This document shows, one piece after another, positions 1-9,184 of a DNA stretch of 45,904 bases. The DNA is from Deltaproteobacteria bacterium. Lineage in GTDB: Bacteria; Myxococcota; SpSt-1050. Every line of letters begins with the position of its first letter. Within the stretch, counting starts at the first letter, position 1. The notes below the pieces were generated by a model that worked only from the letters and a program-made list of their open reading frames with translations, was not told where the DNA came from and searched no databases. Made by a program: the position numbers and the translations under genes. The stretch is taken from assembly GCA_026416535.1 (NCBI GenBank), contig JAOAFA010000017.1, positions 1 to 45,904 on the forward strand, in the 5' to 3' direction.

Positions 1-123
1 ATCATTGAATCAATTATATCTGAGATTTTAAATCCTGATGTTCCATTTTTCCCGATAGAGACAACTAGTTGCAATTACTGTAAATTCTACTCCGTATGTC
101 ATAAAAACACTGCTAATAATTAA
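1..123 (+). CDS. C-terminal fragment of a PD-(D/E)XK (RecB/AddB/Cas4-like) nuclease
   Basis: The open frame runs from the window edge for 40 codons to a TAA. It ends with a Pro-Phe-Phe-Pro segment followed by C-x2-C-x5-C (CNYCKFYSVC). A Cys triad of this kind at the extreme C-terminus, together with one upstream Cys, is the [4Fe-4S] binding tail known from AddB, Cas4 and other PD-(D/E)XK superfamily nucleases involved in DNA repair or end processing. The catalytic core lies outside the window, so the assignment rests only on this tail. The permease gene follows 47 bp later on the same strand and could be cotranscribed. Confidence 0.5.
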   Translation: MIESIISEILNPDVPFFPIETTSCNYCKFYSVCHKNTANN

Positions 124-170
124 AAATTTTTCTTGCTAAAAACAAAATTTGGCTCAAAATCAGATGCCCT

Positions 171-1403
171 ATGCCCTTTAGCATAATTGTTTTATTTATC
201 GTCTTTATCCTTATAGCAATTAGAAAAATTGGGAATATCCGCTTTGAACTTTATCAGATTATGCTAATAGGTGCTTTCCTTGTTTTAATCTCAGGCTCAA
301 TATCCATAAAAAATGCACTTCTTTCAATAGATATCGATGTAATTCTGTTTTTATTTGGTATGTTTATTATAGGTTCTGCAATGGAGGAGAGTGGACTTAT
401 TGAACTATTAGCCTCAAGAACGATAAACAGGGTAAAGACTACTGATGGTCTGATTTTATTGGTTTTATTGCTTTCAGGGATATCCTCAGCCCTACTCTTA
501 AATGACACAATTGCTGTAATAGGAGTCCCTTTGATTATCTCAATATCTGAGAAAAATAATATTTCACTTAAACTTCTCACAATGGCATTAGCGGTCGGTG
601 TAACTACGGGTTCTGTGTTAAGTCCTATCGGAAACCCACAGAATTTACTGATCGCTGTTCGTTCTGAAATGGAAAACCCGTTTGTAACATTTCTGAGATA
701 TCTCACATTCCCCACAATAATCTCTATTCTCGTTTCTTATATTTTTCTAAGAATTTTCTTCAAAGAAGATTTCTTAAAAAAGATCACATCAATAGAGATT
801 CCCCAGATAAGAGACAAGAATCTTGCCAGACTTTGCAATATCTCTCTTGCAGTTGTTGTAGCTTTGATAACACTGAAGAGCATTCTTTTTCTTACACCTC
901 TGCATATAAATATCAGACTTACCTTCATCTCTATCAGCGCAGCAATCCCAATACTGATGTTTAGCCCCAAAAGGACAGAGATACTTAAAAAGACAGACTA
1001 CAAAACACTTATATTCTTTGCTGCCATGTTTATTCTTATGCAGTCTGTCTGGGATTCGGGTTTTATCCAGAATATACTCATGAAAACAGGTAGAGACATT
1101 ACAGATGTAAAGACAATAATAATCATAAGTGTTTTACTAAGTCAGGTACTCTCCAATGTCCCGCTGGTTGCTCTGATTTTACCAATGATACTATTGAGAG
1201 AACCATCGATGGAACTTTTGTGTGCACTTGCCGCAGGTTCTACAATAGCAGGGAATATGCTTCTACTTGGGGCAGCAAGTAATATAATCATTGTGCAAAA
1301 CCTCGAACAGAGGAGAAAGGAGGCAATCTCATTTTTTGAGTTTGCAAAAATTGGAATCCCTCTTACGATAATACAGATGGTAGTGTATATTTTAATGATA
1401 TGA
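171..1403 (+). CDS. Ion-transporter superfamily permease (ArsB/NhaD/CitM/YbiR-like)
   Basis: This is a 410-residue, very hydrophobic inner-membrane protein with about 10-12 predicted membrane spans. It has two pseudo-repeats, each carrying a polar re-entrant motif: LLNDTIAV and SPIGNPQNLLI in the first half, SNVPLVALILPM and LGAASNIII in the second. This layout is typical of the ArsB/NhaD/DASS ion-transporter superfamily, which moves organic or inorganic anions with Na+ or H+. The substrate cannot be read from sequence; small YbiR-type anion permeases are about this length. ATG at 171 is the only standard start available, and no Shine-Dalgarno sequence is visible before it, which is unusual here. 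It converges with the activase gene 82 bp downstream. Confidence 0.8.
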   Translation: MPFSIIVLFIVFILIAIRKIGNIRFELYQIMLIGAFLVLISGSISIKNALLSIDIDVILFLFGMFIIGSAMEESGLIELLASRTINRVKTTDGLILLVLLLSGISSALLLNDTIAVIGVPLIISISEKNNISLKLLTMALAVGVTTGSVLSPIGNPQNLLIAVRSEMENPFVTFLRYLTFPTIISILVSYIFLRIFFKEDFLKKITSIEIPQIRDKNLARLCNISLAVVVALITLKSILFLTPLHINIRLTFISISAAIPILMFSPKRTEILKKTDYKTLIFFAAMFILMQSVWDSGFIQNILMKTGRDITDVKTIIIISVLLSQVLSNVPLVALILPMILLREPSMELLCALAAGSTIAGNMLLLGAASNIIIVQNLEQRRKEAISFFEFAKIGIPLTIIQMVVYILMI

Positions 1404-1485
1404 GACTTTAATCTTTTTGAAGAATTTGACAAAAGTTCTATTTAGGCTGTCTATATCGAAGATGAGTAATTTAGTAATACTTTAT

Positions 1486-4400
1486 TTATTGGCAATAGAC
1501 TACAGGATATTTTAATCGAGAACATCTTTGAATATTATACTCTCTGGCTCCTCTGACCATAAAGTATAATCTATTGAAAATATTTACCTCACTGGCGCAA
1601 GAATCAAAGTCTAAAAATAGTAAATTAAGGTCTGGATAATACTTTTTGAGATTTTTTTCTATTCCTTTTGAAACAACATGATTTGCAATACATCCAAATG
1701 GTTGAAGACTAATGACATGTTTTATTCCACTCTCTGCATAAGCACATATCTCAGCAGGGATTAGCCAACCTTCACCAAATTGATTAACAAGTTCAATTAC
1801 TCTTTTTGCTTTGTAAGCCTTTGTGAATATATCGTGGGAAGGGGTATAATACTTATATCTTGTCAGTATTTTCTCTATTTTGTTTATATATTGAGTGGCT
1901 ATAACTTCGAGCATAATAGCAATTAGATGTCTAATAGAGGGTTTTTCAATATAAGATCTTGTGTTTACTTTTATATTTACAAAAAACTGCATAAAAAAAT
2001 CTGCAATCTGTGGTGTGACCACTTCAACACCTTGAGTTATTAGCCACTCTATTATATTATTGTTGCTAAAATCGTTGTATTTTAAAAATATTTCACCTAC
2101 GACGCCTATTTTTGGAATGCTTTCACATTTTGTTCTAACTCTATTGAAGGCATCAACAGAATTATTTAAAAGTGCTATCAATCCATCGTAATTTTCTTTT
2201 TCTATGTATGGCCCTGACGCCTCGATAAATCTATTCAAGACCGATTTTGACTCTCCTCTCTTTTCCTCCCTTGCGACATTAGCATAGTACATTCTTGAAA
2301 GTGCATCCGCATATAAACCTGTTATAAATGCAATCTTGATAAATCTTTTCCAATCGATCCCAAACCCTGGTTGATTATTACTAATATCTCCTTCGAAACC
2401 GATCGATACCACTGGTACATTCTCCAATCCAGCTGCTACAAGTGCCTTCTTTAACAATGGAATGTAATTAGACGCTCTGCATTGACCTCCCGTTTGAGTG
2501 AGGGCAACAGCTATTCTACTTAAATCATAATCCCCTTCTAAAAGCGCTTTGATAAGTGAACCTATTACAATTATAGCAGGATAACAAACTTCATTGTTGA
2601 CGTACTTTAACCCATACTCGACACATTTATAATCAGCTGGTGGTAGTACTTCTATGTTGATGCCGATGCTCTTGAAAGCCGGCGGGATAAAAGGTGAATA
2701 TATATCTGAGAAATGAGGAACTAAAATTTTTCTCTCTTTATCTTTTTTATCAAAACACATTACATCAACAAATGGTCTCTTTTTGATCTCTGAGTTCTGA
2801 TTTAGTGCCTCTTTCAATGACAAAAGTCTCAATTTTATGGCACCTGTATTAGAAAACTCATCAATCCTTATTAGTAAATGATAGCGACCACCCCTATTAA
2901 CAATTTCTCTTGTCTCATCGACTACAAAAGAGTCAGGACCACATCCAAATGAATTTATCTGTAAAAGGCAAGTCTTTATTGGTTGTTCATTTACCCATTT
3001 AGCCGCCTTAATTATTCTATTTATGTAGGCCCATTGTGGTATTATAAATATCTCTTCAAAACTTATATCCTCATCCTCAAGTGCATCTTCAGTTATCGAA
3101 TCTATGCCAATATCAGATACGATCTTTGCTACGTTTTGATTGATCAGAGGATCGATATGGTACGGCCTCTGAGCAAATACGAATAATGATCTACCCTCTT
3201 TATAACATTTCTCGATTATCTCCCTTGCCTTTTTTACGATGTGTCTTCTGTAATTCAAATAAGCCTCTTGAGCCGCTTCATACGCCCTACTGAAGGTTGT
3301 ATATCCAACACCTAACGCACTCAAATACTCATAACAAGAGGCTTTAAGCAGAGATTCATCTTTGAAATTGATAGGAGGCGAATCGAATCGAATTTTATAT
3401 TTTGTCCAAGGGTCTATAGAACTTTTTAAGACATCCGCATAAGAGGAAACAATCGGGCAGTTGTAGCTATTTATCGATTTATCGTTCTTTTTCCGTTCGT
3501 ATATCATAATTGGGTAAAAAATACGATCAACACCTTTCTCAATAAGATTAATTATGTGTCCATGGGCAAGCTTTGCCGGAAAACAAATATTATCAGACAT
3601 TATAGTTCCTAAACCCTTATTGTATATCTCACTTGTTGATAAATCTGAGATAATTACTCCCAATCCACATTGCTGGAAAAGCTCTCTGAAAAATATAAAA
3701 TTCTCATACATGCCCAAAATTCTGGGTATTCCTACTTTCATAATAGAGTTATTTACCGTGGTAAACTCGAAAAGCAGTTTGTTCTTAAATTCAGCGAAGT
3801 TAAACCCTTTTTCTTTGATATCAGTTCTATTCGAGTAAACTCGCTCACATCTATTTCCATTATAGTATTTTCTGCCGTTATCAAATGAGTATTTTGTAAT
3901 CTCACACTTTATCTCACATGCACCACATCTCAAATAATCAATCTTGTAAGAAATTTCATTATAACCTCTCAACAAAAAGGAGGACTCCTTTGGTTCCCTT
4001 TCATAAATCTCTCTTGCATACAAAGCAGCACCATATGCCCCCATAAGCTCAGGGACATCGGATATAAAGACCTTTTTACCAGTCTCCCTTTCAAATGCCT
4101 TCAGTATGGCCAAGTTTTTAAATGTCCCGCCTTGGACCACGACATTTTCTCCAAGCTCAGATGGGTCACGTAATCTCAACATCTTATATAAACAATTCTT
4201 TACTACTGAATAAGCAAGCCCAGCAGATATATCATAAATAGATGCTCCTTCCTTTAAAGCCTGTTTTATCTTTGAACCCATAAAGACAGTACATCTCGTC
4301 CCGAGATCACATGGTGATTTAGATTTTAATGCCATCTCAGCAAACTCTTCTATAGCTATGCCTAAAGAATCTGCAAAACTACTTAAAAAAGAACCACATC

Positions 4401-5760
4401 CGGAAGAACATGCCTCATTGATTACCAGATTATTTAGAAATCCTTTATCAATGAACATCGCCTTCATATCCTGACCACCAATGTCTAGAACAAAAGATAC
4501 CTCTCTGTTCAGTCTTGAGGCCGCCTTATAATGCGCCATAGTCTCTACTATCCCACAATCTACGTGAAAGGCAGAACGAATAAGTTCCTCTCCATAACCA
4601 GTTACTGCACTGTACAATATCCTAGGTTCCTGACTAGTCTTTTCATAAAAATTTGAGAAGGCGATTCTGAGTCCCTCCTTTAAAGCTTTAATGGGATTAC
4701 CTGCATTTTTAATATAGGAATCAGCAACAATCTGACTATTCATATTAATTAAAACTACTTTTGTGGTTGTTGACCCAGAATCAATTCCGAGAAAGCAATT
4801 GGGTGAGGCATTCGACATCGATGAGGTCCTTAATTTTACTACATTTATACCCTTCATATAGTTTTCTTTTGTCTCATCTTCCTCCAACAACGGATCTAAC
4901 CTTCGTTTGATGTTGTAATTATAACTCCCCAGCGATAGAAGTAGTTTCTTCAAGTCAAAGAGATATAGAGAGAGGTATTCTGACTCAATGAGCGCGGTGC
5001 CAATAGATACAACAAGCTCTGGAAAATCAGGTAATATTATATCGTCATCATTCATATTCAATACTCTTTTGAAAGTATCACGAAGTGCAGGTAGGAATGA
5101 TAAAGGCCCGCCTGAGAATAAAACCTTTGGACAAATATCGGAACCTCTTGCAAGCGAGTTTATGGTTTGAATAGCAACGGCTTGAAAAACAGAGGCACAT
5201 ATATCCTCTATATCATATCTTCGGCTAATCATTGTCTGGATGTCTGTCTTTGCAAATACTCCACATCTTGATGAGATCGGATATAATCTTTTATATCCCG
5301 TTGCAAAGTCATTCAATTGAGGATAAGATATATTAAGTATTTTGCACATTTGGTCAATAAATGACCCTGTGCCACCAGCGCAGTTCCCATTCATTCTTAT
5401 GTCAGGTTGAGCACTTGAAAATATAATTAATTTTGAATCCTCTCCACCGATGTCAATCAAAGTCTTTACTTCGGGATAGAAAGTCTTTACTGTCTCACAA
5501 GAAGCTATAACCTCCTGCACAAAAGGAATTCCAACTCTTTCTGCAATCCCCATTCCTGCTGTACCCGTAATTCTAATAGCTACTCTTTCATTCCCTATCA
5601 CTGAACAGATGTAATCTATAATTTCACAAGTTGTCTTTATAATCTCCGCGTTATGACGACGATAGGCTTTACAAACTATACCCCTATTACTGTTTAAAAC
5701 TGCCACCTTTGCGGTTGTTGAACCTATATCCAAACCGACAAAATACTCAACTTTGTCCAT
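1486..5760 (-). CDS. Giant acyl-CoA dehydratase activase (two BadF/HgdC ATPase domains plus HgdB-like region)
   Basis: This 1424-residue cytoplasmic protein belongs to the CoA-substrate-specific enzyme activase family. Such activases use ATP to drive one electron into 2-hydroxyacyl-CoA dehydratases or benzoyl-CoA-type reductases. Domain 1 (about 1-265) starts with GLDIGSTTAKV and has Cys127 (GNCAGGTGSF) and Cys166 (SSRCGVF). Domain 2 (about 322-590) starts with GIDSGSTTTKV and has Cys451 (EACSSGCGSF) and Cys490 (GTRCTVF). Both Cys pairs are 39 residues apart, as in the family proteins where they bind the subunit-bridging [4Fe-4S] cluster. A further C-x2-C-x3-C (612/615/619) precedes the long C-terminal DUF2229/HgdB-like part (about 660-1400). 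ATG at 5760 has GAGG 8 nt upstream. No dehydratase genes are adjacent, so the partner is unknown. Known relatives of this length occur in anaerobic deltaproteobacteria and Firmicutes. Confidence 0.9.
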   Translation of the reverse strand: MDKVEYFVGLDIGSTTAKVAVLNSNRGIVCKAYRRHNAEIIKTTCEIIDYICSVIGNERVAIRITGTAGMGIAERVGIPFVQEVIASCETVKTFYPEVKTLIDIGGEDSKLIIFSSAQPDIRMNGNCAGGTGSFIDQMCKILNISYPQLNDFATGYKRLYPISSRCGVFAKTDIQTMISRRYDIEDICASVFQAVAIQTINSLARGSDICPKVLFSGGPLSFLPALRDTFKRVLNMNDDDIILPDFPELVVSIGTALIESEYLSLYLFDLKKLLLSLGSYNYNIKRRLDPLLEEDETKENYMKGINVVKLRTSSMSNASPNCFLGIDSGSTTTKVVLINMNSQIVADSYIKNAGNPIKALKEGLRIAFSNFYEKTSQEPRILYSAVTGYGEELIRSAFHVDCGIVETMAHYKAASRLNREVSFVLDIGGQDMKAMFIDKGFLNNLVINEACSSGCGSFLSSFADSLGIAIEEFAEMALKSKSPCDLGTRCTVFMGSKIKQALKEGASIYDISAGLAYSVVKNCLYKMLRLRDPSELGENVVVQGGTFKNLAILKAFERETGKKVFISDVPELMGAYGAALYAREIYEREPKESSFLLRGYNEISYKIDYLRCGACEIKCEITKYSFDNGRKYYNGNRCERVYSNRTDIKEKGFNFAEFKNKLLFEFTTVNNSIMKVGIPRILGMYENFIFFRELFQQCGLGVIISDLSTSEIYNKGLGTIMSDNICFPAKLAHGHIINLIEKGVDRIFYPIMIYERKKNDKSINSYNCPIVSSYADVLKSSIDPWTKYKIRFDSPPINFKDESLLKASCYEYLSALGVGYTTFSRAYEAAQEAYLNYRRHIVKKAREIIEKCYKEGRSLFVFAQRPYHIDPLINQNVAKIVSDIGIDSITEDALEDEDISFEEIFIIPQWAYINRIIKAAKWVNEQPIKTCLLQINSFGCGPDSFVVDETREIVNRGGRYHLLIRIDEFSNTGAIKLRLLSLKEALNQNSEIKKRPFVDVMCFDKKDKERKILVPHFSDIYSPFIPPAFKSIGINIEVLPPADYKCVEYGLKYVNNEVCYPAIIVIGSLIKALLEGDYDLSRIAVALTQTGGQCRASNYIPLLKKALVAAGLENVPVVSIGFEGDISNNQPGFGIDWKRFIKIAFITGLYADALSRMYYANVAREEKRGESKSVLNRFIEASGPYIEKENYDGLIALLNNSVDAFNRVRTKCESIPKIGVVGEIFLKYNDFSNNNIIEWLITQGVEVVTPQIADFFMQFFVNIKVNTRSYIEKPSIRHLIAIMLEVIATQYINKIEKILTRYKYYTPSHDIFTKAYKAKRVIELVNQFGEGWLIPAEICAYAESGIKHVISLQPFGCIANHVVSKGIEKNLKKYYPDLNLLFLDFDSCASEVNIFNRLYFMVRGAREYNIQRCSRLKYPVVYCQ

Positions 5761-6137
5761 TTCGCAAACCTCACAATTAAACTCATCTTATTACAAACAG
5801 ACATAAACTATGAGGTACTAACTATTGACATAAACTTTACAGAACAATAGTAATTTGTCAAGAAATACACACCCTCCATCCAACACTTTTGTACTGTCTT
5901 AATAATTCATTATAGATACTTCTTCTAGTTATTCGATTCTTAGCTTTGACACCAAATAAATATATATTTACTCATGTAGGCAATGAACCATTATTACTTA
6001 CATTCACCACAATGCAGATTAGACAAATCTTAGGGAATAAATTAGTAGGTACGTATTTTAGTTCTTTCAGATTAAATATCTCCAAAAGATTATGTACTGT
6101 GCCAACCCATTCATTCAGTTCTACTTGGGGTAGAGAT
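5761..6137. other. Intergenic region with an orphan plus-strand promoter
   Basis: These 377 bp separate two minus-strand genes. They hold a direct repeat of GACATAAACT at 5800-5809 and 5827-5836 and a consensus-like plus-strand promoter at 5825-5853. I see no convincing protein gene: the only plus-strand frame (from a TTG near 5946) has no ribosome binding site and runs into the 3' end of the next gene. A small RNA is possible but not shown. Confidence 0.5.
5825..5853 (+). promoter_or_regulatory. Orphan sigma-70-type promoter
   Basis: TTGACA at 5825-5830 is followed by a 17 bp spacer and TAGTAA at 5848-5853. The first 12 bases (TTGACATAAACT) are identical to the start of the promoter that precedes tRNA-Arg on the other strand near 20.75 kb. 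It points into a gap with no plus-strand gene, so its product would be an untranslated or antisense RNA. Confidence 0.45.
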
Positions 6138-7742
6138 TTAGAACACCTTGCTTATAGAAAATAGAAGATTTCTGTCACTCTTTCCATTAAACGCATAGGC
6201 AGGGGCGTAATCTATCTTTAGTAAAAACATATCAAAAAACAACAATCTTATACCACCACCTATATCGATTGCACCAAGCCAATACATCTTTTCATCATTA
6301 TAATCCATATAGTAAAATAAGGTAAAATCGGTAAAAACACCTACATGGAAAATATCTTTATAAAGAGAAATATTATACTCTATACCTGAATAGATGGCAT
6401 CTCTTGCATAGTATCTATCAGAAAAGGATGATTTAAAGGAAGAATAGGCTATAGAAAATTCATCAAAGAAGGGAATATCACCGGTAAGCAACTTAAAACC
6501 TAAAAACAACTTTGCATAATCAAAACCAAACAACATACTTTTTGAATAGTCTGAAGAAAAGAACCAATGAGACTGTTTATCGGATGGAATATAGTACCTA
6601 ACCTTAATCTTTAAATGTTCTCTCAAATCCAATCTCAAGTTGGGCTCATCTATAAGATAATTCAACGTAGTAGACACATAGCCTCTAAACAAGCTTATCT
6701 CTTTGAGTTTATTTTCATACTCTTTTACGTACTCAAAATTATGGGTATATAAAAATTCTTCTCCTATTCCACAAGACAAGATCATATCCTTCTTTAGTTC
6801 AAAACCTGCATATAATGAAAAATCTTGAGTAAATATTCTATATTCATTGAGTTGAATATCCCCTCTTTGAAAACTATTATCTGATAAGAGTAATTCAATA
6901 CTAGGTTTAAAATATCTGGCTCTGAACAAAAAAGGGAAGTAAGCCAGTTCAAAGGCGATTAGGGTCAGTACAAGGTCGTTCTCATTATTTCTTAGGTCAT
7001 TCCTTAGATCTACTCCTCCCTTTATGGTTGACTTCAACCTATCATTATTTAAGATGAGTGAGCTATCAGAGAAACTTACTCCAGAAATCAGTCCAGATGA
7101 ATTATAGGTTATGGAACCACCGACTCCGTCCCCCCAATCCCTCTTCTTAACCGCTATAAGTAGATCATAATTTGGTTCTATATATGACTCTGGGGATTCG
7201 AATCTGACTAACCTCTCTATTGTATCTGAAAAATTTAATAACGATTTTTTCTCTTTCTTTATAGGCAATAATCTATACTGTATCTTGCTAAAACCGTAGT
7301 TTTTTTTCACCGCCCTTATAAGGTTTTTCATTTCTACGGCATTAAAAATATTTTCCTTAAACGTGAATACATTTTTCAAGAGGAAAGTGTTTATTGTGTT
7401 CTCCCCTTTTATGATTACCTTCCCAAGTCTCCCCTCATTTATAAAAACATACCACTCATCCATAATAAAAAGGTAATCAACTTCGATAAGTTCATATCCA
7501 TTAGCAATATAAAACTTCTCTAACTTTCTAAGTAGATAGTCCATCTCTCCCTTTGATATATCTTTCCCCTTAAACCTGATAATCTCATCAATCTTCTCTT
7601 CCGAAAATATTTTGTTCCCAAATATCCTAACTTTGGAACTCTTCAATTCAACCCTTTTTTTATTTTCTACTTCTATGAATCTTACTGCTCCAAAGGCGGA
7701 AATACTATCTAAAAACAGAAACAGAGAAAAGATCCACTTCAT
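6138..7742 (-). CDS. BamA/TamA-like outer-membrane protein with POTRA repeats
   Basis: This is a 534-residue exported protein. It has an N-terminal hydrophobic signal segment (about 1-18), POTRA-like sequence with alternating beta and amphipathic helix to about residue 165 (for example VRIFGNKIFSEEKIDEI and LGKVIIKGENTINTFLL), and then a long region of alternating aromatic and polar residues typical of beta strands. It ends in a terminal Phe (SISKVF), the usual signal for BAM-dependent insertion. This fits the Omp85/surface-antigen family, shorter than BamA itself (about 750-800) and nearer to TamA-type or two-POTRA members. Its ATG overlaps the TGA of the aldehyde dehydrogenase gene by 4 nt, so translation is coupled. 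Role (assembly factor or secretion pore) is unresolved. Confidence 0.72.
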   Translation of the reverse strand: MKWIFSLFLFLDSISAFGAVRFIEVENKKRVELKSSKVRIFGNKIFSEEKIDEIIRFKGKDISKGEMDYLLRKLEKFYIANGYELIEVDYLFIMDEWYVFINEGRLGKVIIKGENTINTFLLKNVFTFKENIFNAVEMKNLIRAVKKNYGFSKIQYRLLPIKKEKKSLLNFSDTIERLVRFESPESYIEPNYDLLIAVKKRDWGDGVGGSITYNSSGLISGVSFSDSSLILNNDRLKSTIKGGVDLRNDLRNNENDLVLTLIAFELAYFPFLFRARYFKPSIELLLSDNSFQRGDIQLNEYRIFTQDFSLYAGFELKKDMILSCGIGEEFLYTHNFEYVKEYENKLKEISLFRGYVSTTLNYLIDEPNLRLDLREHLKIKVRYYIPSDKQSHWFFSSDYSKSMLFGFDYAKLFLGFKLLTGDIPFFDEFSIAYSSFKSSFSDRYYARDAIYSGIEYNISLYKDIFHVGVFTDFTLFYYMDYNDEKMYWLGAIDIGGGIRLLFFDMFLLKIDYAPAYAFNGKSDRNLLFSISKVF

Positions 7743-9169
7743 ACATTTAAGTTAACCACCATCAGTTTTGGTTCTGTCAACTCTTCAGCAGCGTATCTGA
7801 CGCCTTCCCTGCCAAATCCAGACTCTTTCACGCCACCATAAGGCATATTATCTGACCTAAATGTGGGGACATCATTTATAATAACACCACCTACCTCAAT
7901 ATTTTCATATGCATAAAATGCCTTGTTCAAATTATTAGTAAACACACCTGCCTGAAGCCCAAATATCGAATTGTTTATCATCTCGATCCCTTCTTCAAAG
8001 GACCCAACCTTCTCAATGGTAACTACGGGTCCAAATACCTCACTTGAGTTTATTTTCATCTCCGGCTTAGAATCAGTAATTACAGTAGGTTTCAATATAT
8101 TATCTTCAACTTCACCACCTGTTAAAACTCTTGCTCCGCCTTTTTTTGCCTCTTCAATCCAATCCAAAACTCTTTCTGTGTTTTCCACATCTATCATAGG
8201 TCCTATATCCACATGTTCAGATAAAGGATCCCCTAGTTTCAGTTCAGATGTGGCCTGCAGAAACTTATTCAAGAATTTATCAAATATACTATGATAAACA
8301 AAGATCCTCTGCACTGATATACAAATCTGACCAGAAAATGCGAACGCCCCATATACACATCTCTTGGCAGCAAAATCGACATCACATTCACTATCAATGT
8401 ACACTCCTGCATTACCCCCTAATTCAAGAACTACCTTTTTTTTAGGAACCAAACTCTTTAGATACCATCCTACATTTGCACTCCCAGTAAAAGATAAAAA
8501 TCTTATATCTTCACTTTCTTTCAATACCTTTTCTACAGTTAGAGACCTCGCTGGAAGCACTGAAAGCATTCCACTATAAAGACCACAACTATTTAGGATA
8601 TCCGCCAACATAAGTGCTGAGACTGGCGTCCTTAGGGCAGGCTTAATTATTATGGCATTTCCAGATAATAATGCGGGTGCAATCTTGTGAGCAACTAAGT
8701 TAAGTGGAAAATTAAAAGGGGTAATTCCAATACCGACACCAAGTGGAACTCTTTTTACAATACCAAAGTGTCTTTTGGAGGCATGACTCTTTTCAAGTGA
8801 GATAAACTCTCCCCTCTCCTCTTCAGCAATAGAAAAAGCTGTTCTAAATACTATGGCTGCACGATCCACTTCCGCCCTTGAATCCTTAATAGGTTTACCT
8901 GACTCCAATGTTATTATCCTCGCAAGATTCTCTCTCACCTTTAATATCTCTTCACTAACTCTCAACAAGACAAGAGACCGTTCGTATTGAGGCAATCTAA
9001 TATATTTTTTCTGCGCCTCTTTAGCTATCTCTATAGCATTCTTATATATCTTTTCATCGCAGATAGTGACTTTGGTTACAGCCGATCTGGTAAACGGATT
9101 TATTATTTCTACAGTATCATTTGTGTCTATAAACTCATTTCCTAATAATGCCTTATAAAGACTTTTCAC
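7739..9169 (-). CDS. NAD(P)-dependent aldehyde dehydrogenase
   Basis: This 476-residue cytoplasmic enzyme has the standard ALDH-superfamily layout and length. The general base Glu249 lies in LELGGNAG, and the nucleophile Cys283 in FSGQICISVQR. The cofactor-binding segment has TPFNFPLNL and IIKPALRTP, and the C-terminal signature includes EVFGPVVTIE and PYGGVKESGFGREG. ALDHs of this subgroup include succinate-semialdehyde, lactaldehyde and non-phosphorylating glyceraldehyde-3-phosphate dehydrogenases; the substrate cannot be fixed here. The start is GTG at 9169 with GGAGG 7 nt upstream. The gene sits 15 bp downstream of the pseudouridine synthase and overlaps the outer-membrane gene, so all appear to be one transcript. 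Confidence 0.92.
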   Translation of the reverse strand: MKSLYKALLGNEFIDTNDTVEIINPFTRSAVTKVTICDEKIYKNAIEIAKEAQKKYIRLPQYERSLVLLRVSEEILKVRENLARIITLESGKPIKDSRAEVDRAAIVFRTAFSIAEEERGEFISLEKSHASKRHFGIVKRVPLGVGIGITPFNFPLNLVAHKIAPALLSGNAIIIKPALRTPVSALMLADILNSCGLYSGMLSVLPARSLTVEKVLKESEDIRFLSFTGSANVGWYLKSLVPKKKVVLELGGNAGVYIDSECDVDFAAKRCVYGAFAFSGQICISVQRIFVYHSIFDKFLNKFLQATSELKLGDPLSEHVDIGPMIDVENTERVLDWIEEAKKGGARVLTGGEVEDNILKPTVITDSKPEMKINSSEVFGPVVTIEKVGSFEEGIEMINNSIFGLQAGVFTNNLNKAFYAYENIEVGGVIINDVPTFRSDNMPYGGVKESGFGREGVRYAAEELTEPKLMVVNLNV

Positions 9170-9184
9170 AGACTTACCTCCAAA

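Noticed and set aside
5946-6164. 72-codon plus-strand frame in the gap before the BamA-like gene
   Set aside because: TTG start without a ribosome binding site, and it runs across the 3' end of the BamA-like gene; no recognisable sequence.
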